A DNA stretch of 64,000 nt from Pseudoflavonifractor sp050943825 (GTDB taxonomy: Bacteria > Bacillota > Clostridia > Oscillospirales > Oscillospiraceae), in assembly GCF_050943825.1 (NCBI RefSeq), contig NZ_JBMNPX010000013.1:12763-76762 (forward strand), written 5' to 3'. The notes beneath the pieces were generated by a model. That model was not told where the DNA came from, ran no database searches, and worked only from the letters and a program-made list of their open reading frames with translations. This document shows positions 59,725-64,000 of this stretch, in pieces. Position 1 is the stretch's first letter. Every line of letters begins with the position of its first letter. Both the position numbers and the translations under genes were made by a program.

Positions 59725-60582
59725 CTATAGGTTTTCTCTTGAAAGTGTATTCTTTAGACTATCGATATCATGCAGTCGCTTCGAATTTTCTAGCTCCAAA
59801 TTAGCCAACAAAATCATTTGATATAGCACATCATACCAATGCTCCAAGTCCATCGGAGTCATAGAAGCTACCGCTTTTTTATAGTTCTTGTCTCCCTCCG
59901 CACAGTTGTTATGCCGGAGATTTAAATTATTAAGCATAAAGAAAATGTTGCGCTCCAATGACTGATTTATACCCTTTAAAACATTTCTTTTGGGTTCTAA
60001 TTCTGCTCCCATTGTAAGAAGAATGCGTTTTTTTGCCTCAAAGTTTCCTTGCAATGTGCGGTGATTATATCGTACAATTTCAAAGGCAGTTTGAGGATCT
60101 ACGATTTCTGCAACGGCAGTTACCTCTGGTTTGTCCTCAGCTACTATGAGTTGCTCAACTTCTGAATTGTAATATGCTTTGTAATTAAAATCAGAGAGAC
60201 AATCGTCGAGTAATGTTTTGAGGATGCTATAAGTTATATAGAATTTAGGCGGCTTTTCAGATAAATATCGATAGTTTTTTGCAAGATACCATAGGTTATA
60301 AATTCCCTCGATTCTGTCTAAATACGAATATAGATTGATTGTCTCGTAAGGATCAAGGGGGTAGCCAATTGTATTTAGAAAATCATCTACATCGATGCAA
60401 CGCCCTCTGTTTTTCCAGCTATAAAAGCAATGTTGTTGCACAAAATTTTTTAATGTAGTTTTTTGCCCGAAATTTTGCTCTATCATGTAGCGTTTTTGAA
60501 AAAGCTCATCAATTCGAAACAAATTACTTTCGAATGATTTATAGTTCTGTTCCAATAGTTTGAAGATGTTATTCCGTTCCAT
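59725..60582 (-). CDS. AT-rich gene of unknown function (285 aa)
   Basis: A complete frame from ATG at 60582 to TAG. The 285 residues are mostly helical and rich in Asn, Tyr, Leu and Lys, with no membrane helix and no motif I recognise (notable parts: NLYSYLDRIEGIYNLWYLAKNYRYL and a C-terminal MDLEHWYDVLYQMILLANLELENSK). Base use is far from the host. The isolated, AT-rich setting recalls stand-alone defence cargo, but that is a guess. Confidence 0.7.
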   Translation of the reverse strand: MERNNIFKLLEQNYKSFESNLFRIDELFQKRYMIEQNFGQKTTLKNFVQQHCFYSWKNRGRCIDVDDFLNTIGYPLDPYETINLYSYLDRIEGIYNLWYLAKNYRYLSEKPPKFYITYSILKTLLDDCLSDFNYKAYYNSEVEQLIVAEDKPEVTAVAEIVDPQTAFEIVRYNHRTLQGNFEAKKRILLTMGAELEPKRNVLKGINQSLERNIFFMLNNLNLRHNNCAEGDKNYKKAVASMTPMDLEHWYDVLYQMILLANLELENSKRLHDIDSLKNTLSRENL

Positions 60583-62139
60583 GTAAATCTCAAATTTCTC
60601 TTCTAAGTAAATAAGTTCCTGCCGAATCTCCGTTTGTCTGCTGAATTGCTTCTCTTTTTATCTTCGCTTTTAACTGTATGATCTGCTTTTTTTACTTCTT
60701 CCGCCGCTGCGTATGGGCCTCCACCTCTTTCAGGGTCTCTCCCTGTGGAGCCATAACGGCGTATTCGGCGTTCTAGCGCACAATGCACTCATAAAGGGCG
60801 TCCATATCCAAGATGGTCAGGTTCGAAAAAGTTGGTGCTGCTCTAGCTGTGCTCCCCTTAGGTCGTATGAAGCCAGATGTAGCTATTGGACAGCTCCAGT
60901 AGAAACAGCATATGATAGGAGGATCTGATTGCCTATCAGGAACTGCATCTGCCTATCAAGGTTGCCTCTGGAGCGTCAGGCAGCACATCTTGATTTCCCG
61001 TACCATCTGCTTGGGGATCCGCTAACCAAACGCTGTTAATTTTGGAAAGTCCAGCATGGAATTATTCTCATTTTATCAGACGGTAAGAAAACAAACAAGC
61101 TGGAAATCATCCATTCTAGATACCTGGCTGAGCAGCGCTAAAGTGTTATCCGTCCAGGACAGGCTGTCCAGGTTGTTGTCCTCCTTAGAGTCTAGGATGG
61201 ACAGCAATGCGTCTCGAGTAAGTCGAAGCAGAGGGCCAGATGGAGATCCTCAACAGACTGTTCTTGCTCTAGCACAGCTGCCTAATGGTGTTCAGGGTAT
61301 CCGTGAGTGATGATTATGGACAGTAGCAGGTAACCAAAAACTATCACATGGTGTTGTAGCCTTTGGGCTATTTCTGGGAGGCGGACATGATATAGCTACA
61401 GTTTTCCGTGATTGGATCATAACTGGGGACAAATTGTCCCCAGTGTGATGTATGAGGTCATCTATAAATGTTATAGCCAACAGCGAGTGTAGCAACATGA
61501 GCTGGGCAAAGGTGCACCTGAATGCAGATTGTTCGTATACCCATGCGCGAGCAGCCCTGCGAAGCGATGAGGTAATTGTGTGCCACAAAAATCAGACCAT
61601 TATCAAGTATCTGACGGAACTTAAAAGCTGATGGAGTGAACTACATACAGCTGAAGTCGTGGGCTTCGGAAGACAAGAAAGTCAAATGTCCCTCTCCATC
61701 GTTCCCTATTTTTCTGGCTACATAGTCACACAGGACAATACTGACCATCCCTAATGTAGTGGTACAGGCAATATTTGAAGAAGCATTCTTTTCCACAAAG
61801 AAAATTTGCGAGCAGATTTCGATTCTCTGTATCTTTGTCAATGATTTTTGGCATACCAGTGCAGTGGTATTTTAAGATGGATTCCGGAGGCGTTTCTCAC
61901 TTTGCTGAATGGGGAACTTGTGCTGTCTTACAGGCCAAACATCAGCCGCAAATGCTAGGGGTAACAAAAAGTTTAATCAGTATTTTTTCTGTAAGAAAGA
62001 CCGCACAAACAGTTCAATATTCACATAACCAAGAGTTCTTAGATTGCCACACAGGCACCCAGAGATTCTCCTTTTGCGTCTTAGGGCGGTTCCTTTTTGG
62101 CCTTGTCTGCAGTCGGTTTCATAGGATAAAACATACTAC
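60583..62139. other. Long stretch of decayed gene fragments
   Basis: On the minus strand near 60690-60815 a broken frame reads MAPQGETLKEVEAHTQRRKK, and near 61075-61225 another reads LLSILDSKEDNNLDSLSWTDNT. On the plus strand 61496-61632 gives a 44-codon frame (SWAKVHLNADCSYTHARAAL). A short palindrome GGGGACA...TGTCCCC lies at about 61427-61442. No intact gene is seen. Confidence 0.4.
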
Positions 62140-62193
62140 AAAGTAAAATGTAGCTCTTTCCGCTTCATGCTGGGAGAGGCTACATTTTACTTT
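62140..62193. terminator. Hairpin near the right edge of the island
   Basis: A perfect 15-bp AT-rich stem (62140-62154 with 62179-62193) with extra CTCTTTCC/GGGAGAG pairing inside. It may terminate an old gene or mark an element end. Confidence 0.6.
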
Positions 62194-62280
62194 ATGACTA
62201 TACGAGGTTTTCTCCGGTAAATACTTCGTTTATATAATCTGTCAAAATAAATACACCTTTTCGATTGCACAGTAGTATGA

Positions 62281-62517
62281 TATAATTTGTTTAAATTGCA
62301 CCCTTTTCAGGCCCTTGATTTTTGGCATGGTAATGAATCATGAGGTTATGCGATGAAAGAAAAAACAGAGCAGTTGATCACTGCGTCTTTTATATATGAG
62401 GAAATTATTTTGTCTGTGGAGGAAACCACATCTGGGGGTAGATGTGGTTCCTCTCTTGCGGCCTTTTCACGCCCTGCGTCAGCCTGTCCAAGTGACAGGG
62501 TGTCGCGGGGCGTTTTT
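62281..62517 (+). promoter_or_regulatory. Leader with -10 box, hairpin and terminator before the zinc-ribbon gene
   Basis: TATAAT at 62281-62286 (weak -35) is followed by a possible leader frame from ATG at 62353. A perfect 10-bp hairpin (62424-62433 with 62440-62449) with loop GGGGGT comes next. A terminator (62470-62478 with 62504-62512, one wobble, inner CCTGTC/GACAGG) followed by TTTTT sits 27 bases before the gene at 62544. This is either an attenuator or a separate small RNA. Confidence 0.5.
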
Positions 62518-62543
62518 CTATCTTTGGAAAGGAGTCAACGAAT

Positions 62544-63659
62544 ATGAGCCTGAAATACACCTGCCCCGGCTGTGGGACCTCCTTGGGCTATGAGGGATTG
62601 TGCTGGAAATGTAAGTGTGAGCAGGATCGGCAAGCTGCGCTGTCCTGGACGCCGGAACAAATCGCAGAGAAGCAGAGAAACCTGATCCAGAACATCCAGA
62701 GGTTGGCTGATATGGAGGACCCGGAGTTCACCGACTTCTGGCAGTTGCTGGGGTATCGGGACGCCATCGACCCGGAGATCCAGCGGGCGGCACTGGCCGC
62801 AGGGGTGTTCTGGCCCTGTGAGATCTATTATCACGCTCCTGCCGATGTGCGGGATGGTCTGATTCATGCGCTATTGTCCGCGGAATATTCCAGCGAGGCC
62901 TCCAACCTGATGAGTTGCCTTGCTATGCAGGGAGATGACAAGGCAATGCAGACTCTGCTGGAGCTGGAACGAAATCCCCGGCCCTGGCGCAAGGGCCTCT
63001 ATGTGGACCCATCCAGCTATGCGCAAATCGGAGGCTGGACCTTCAACAAGGAGGGCCAGAAAATCCAACTCAACTTCGACACCTGCTATCCTATGGTCAA
63101 AGGAACCACCGGTGAGAAATCTCCCGTCCGCATTGGCCGGGCAAGGGAGGACACATGCCCCCACTGTGGCGGGCGCATGGTGGACATGCTGGTATTGGAC
63201 GGCCGGGATGAGCGGCTCCGGTTCCTGGGACTGGACGGCATCCTGACCGCCACCTGCTGCCCCAGCTGTGTGGGATTTCTCAAAGGCCCCGCTTTCAACC
63301 GGTTCACCCTGGATGGCGGCGTGGAGGTCTTTCCCTCCGAACTCTTTGACGGGGCGGAGAAGACGGATTGCTATGTCAGTCCCGAGGACTACAAGGCTCT
63401 CACCGAAAATCCCTTTGTGCTGGGTAAGGCGCCGGCGCCCCTGTTCTATGGCGCGGCCTGCCAGGATGTGAATACCATTGGCGGCTTTGGCAACTGGGTG
63501 CAGGACGCGGAATATACGACCTGTCCTCACTGCGGCAAGCCCATGAAATATCTGGCCCAAATTCAGTGGGATACAGTGTTTGACTGCGCGGAGGGCACGC
63601 TCTATGTGGAGTTCTGCCCGGACTGCCATATCGTATCCATGCAGCATCAGCAGACCTGA
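62544..63659 (+). CDS. Hypothetical zinc-ribbon protein
   Basis: The 371 residues begin SLKYTCPGCGTSLGYEGLCWKCKCEQ, a double-knot zinc ribbon, and contain further pairs CPHCGG, CCPSC, CPHCGKP and CPDCH that could form two more zinc sites. The middle part is helical. AAAGGAG lies before the start. GC content returns to host level. I do not recognise a named family; the last part resembles the beta-rich knots of DUF1963-like proteins only vaguely. Confidence 0.8.
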   Translation: MSLKYTCPGCGTSLGYEGLCWKCKCEQDRQAALSWTPEQIAEKQRNLIQNIQRLADMEDPEFTDFWQLLGYRDAIDPEIQRAALAAGVFWPCEIYYHAPADVRDGLIHALLSAEYSSEASNLMSCLAMQGDDKAMQTLLELERNPRPWRKGLYVDPSSYAQIGGWTFNKEGQKIQLNFDTCYPMVKGTTGEKSPVRIGRAREDTCPHCGGRMVDMLVLDGRDERLRFLGLDGILTATCCPSCVGFLKGPAFNRFTLDGGVEVFPSELFDGAEKTDCYVSPEDYKALTENPFVLGKAPAPLFYGAACQDVNTIGGFGNWVQDAEYTTCPHCGKPMKYLAQIQWDTVFDCAEGTLYVEFCPDCHIVSMQHQQT

Positions 63660-63673
63660 GAGGAGAGCATCTC

Positions 63674-64000
63674 ATGAGTTTACCAAAACGCAATAGTGCG
63701 GACGGACGCTGTTACTGGATGAAGCCCGAGGTACAGGAAGAACTGCAACCGCTCTTTGACCAGTGTATCCAGGATGCCATTGACGGGAGAATCACGCGGC
63801 TTGATTCCCTCTGGCCGCCGGTAGTGGTCAGCAGCGAAGGCGCACCCTTTGAGGTGCACGCTCTGGTGAGAAAATGGACCGAAGCGCAGCAGGCCGAGAC
63901 CCTTGACGCGGAAAAGGCCATTGCTTTCAGCGAAAACCTGCGCCGCCAGAGCCGGTGGGGTGAAATTGACTACTATTTACTTGGCCTGTTGGAACAGGAG
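63674..64000 (+). CDS. Unknown protein, N-terminal part (runs off the right edge)
   Basis: From the ATG at 63674 (AGGAGAG before it) the frame stays open to the window end, at least 109 residues: SLPKRNSADGRCYWMKPEV, a helical stretch, then ending IDYYLLGLLEQE. It follows the zinc-ribbon gene by 14 bases and is likely in the same operon. No family is recognised from this part. Confidence 0.75.
   Translation, partial: MSLPKRNSADGRCYWMKPEVQEELQPLFDQCIQDAIDGRITRLDSLWPPVVVSSEGAPFEVHALVRKWTEAQQAETLDAEKAIAFSENLRRQSRWGEIDYYLLGLLEQE

Noticed and set aside
1..64000. tRNA or rRNA genes
   Set aside because: No tRNA-like cloverleaf or rRNA sequence was noticed anywhere in the window; a tRNAscan-SE run would confirm.

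Overview
The window looks like a chromosome segment of a high-GC, spore-forming Clostridia bacterium, most like the Oscillospiraceae (Flavonifractor / Pseudoflavonifractor / Intestinimonas type). This placement is inferred from gene content: Gram-positive PolC, Rex, SigG, a YlmC/YmxH sporulation protein, type III pantothenate kinase, short-form HisG with HisZ, and a corrinoid methyltransferase locus of anaerobic type. No 16S gene is present, so it is not proven.

Region by region. 1-10.5 kb: a plus-strand block for translation and envelope building (pyrH end, frr, uppS, cdsA, dxr, rseP, ispG, polC), joining isoprenoid precursor synthesis (dxr, ispG) to undecaprenyl diphosphate and CDP-diacylglycerol synthesis. 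10.6-17.2 kb: a compact histidine operon hisZGDBHAFIE with its own promoter and terminator. hisC and the histidinol-phosphatase gene are absent. 17.3-30.6 kb: an iron alcohol dehydrogenase, a nitroreductase, rex, an SLH lipoprotein, a tiny Cys-rich membrane peptide, divergent gltX and trpS sharing overlapping promoters, a tagO/wecA-like transferase with UDP-GlcNAc 2-epimerase, small unknown proteins, a YfcE-like phosphoesterase, coaX and sigG. 30.7-43.3 kb: an LCP enzyme, then a corrinoid methyl-transfer locus. On the minus strand lie a CobW GTPase, a RACo-like corrinoid activator, a B12-activation-domain protein and a PocR/AraC regulator. On the plus strand lie two corrinoid proteins, an MttB-family methyltransferase without a pyrrolysine codon, a two-part sodium symporter and a UroD-type methyltransferase fused to a thioredoxin-like domain. 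Together they suggest uptake and demethylation of a quaternary amine. 43.3-46.6 kb: a permuted NlpC/P60 protein, a YlmC/YmxH protein, rpsB and tsf.

46.6-62.3 kb is a lower-GC foreign island just downstream of the tsf terminator. It starts with a Tn7-like transposon (tnsA, tnsB, tnsC, tniQ), then three small genes of which two are paralogues, a serine resolvase, and two small unknown genes. The TnsA homologue lacks catalytic-position residues, and a resolvase sits in the same cluster, which suggests a replicative (cointegrate) lifestyle. Beyond it is a graveyard: a RelB-like antitoxin, a long structured RNA whose core resembles HEARO/omega RNA (the guide RNA of IscB) but with no iscB beside it, three 146-bp tandem repeats, a broken RhuM gene, a Phd antitoxin with a toxin remnant, a HEPN-like protein, an unrecognised AT-rich gene and long stretches without genes. 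High-GC sequence resumes at about 62.4 kb with two zinc-ribbon or unknown genes.

The most interesting items are the orphan omega-RNA-like element, the degenerate TnsA plus resolvase with its unknown small cargo genes, and the UroD-thioredoxin fusion that has lost a zinc-ligand histidine.
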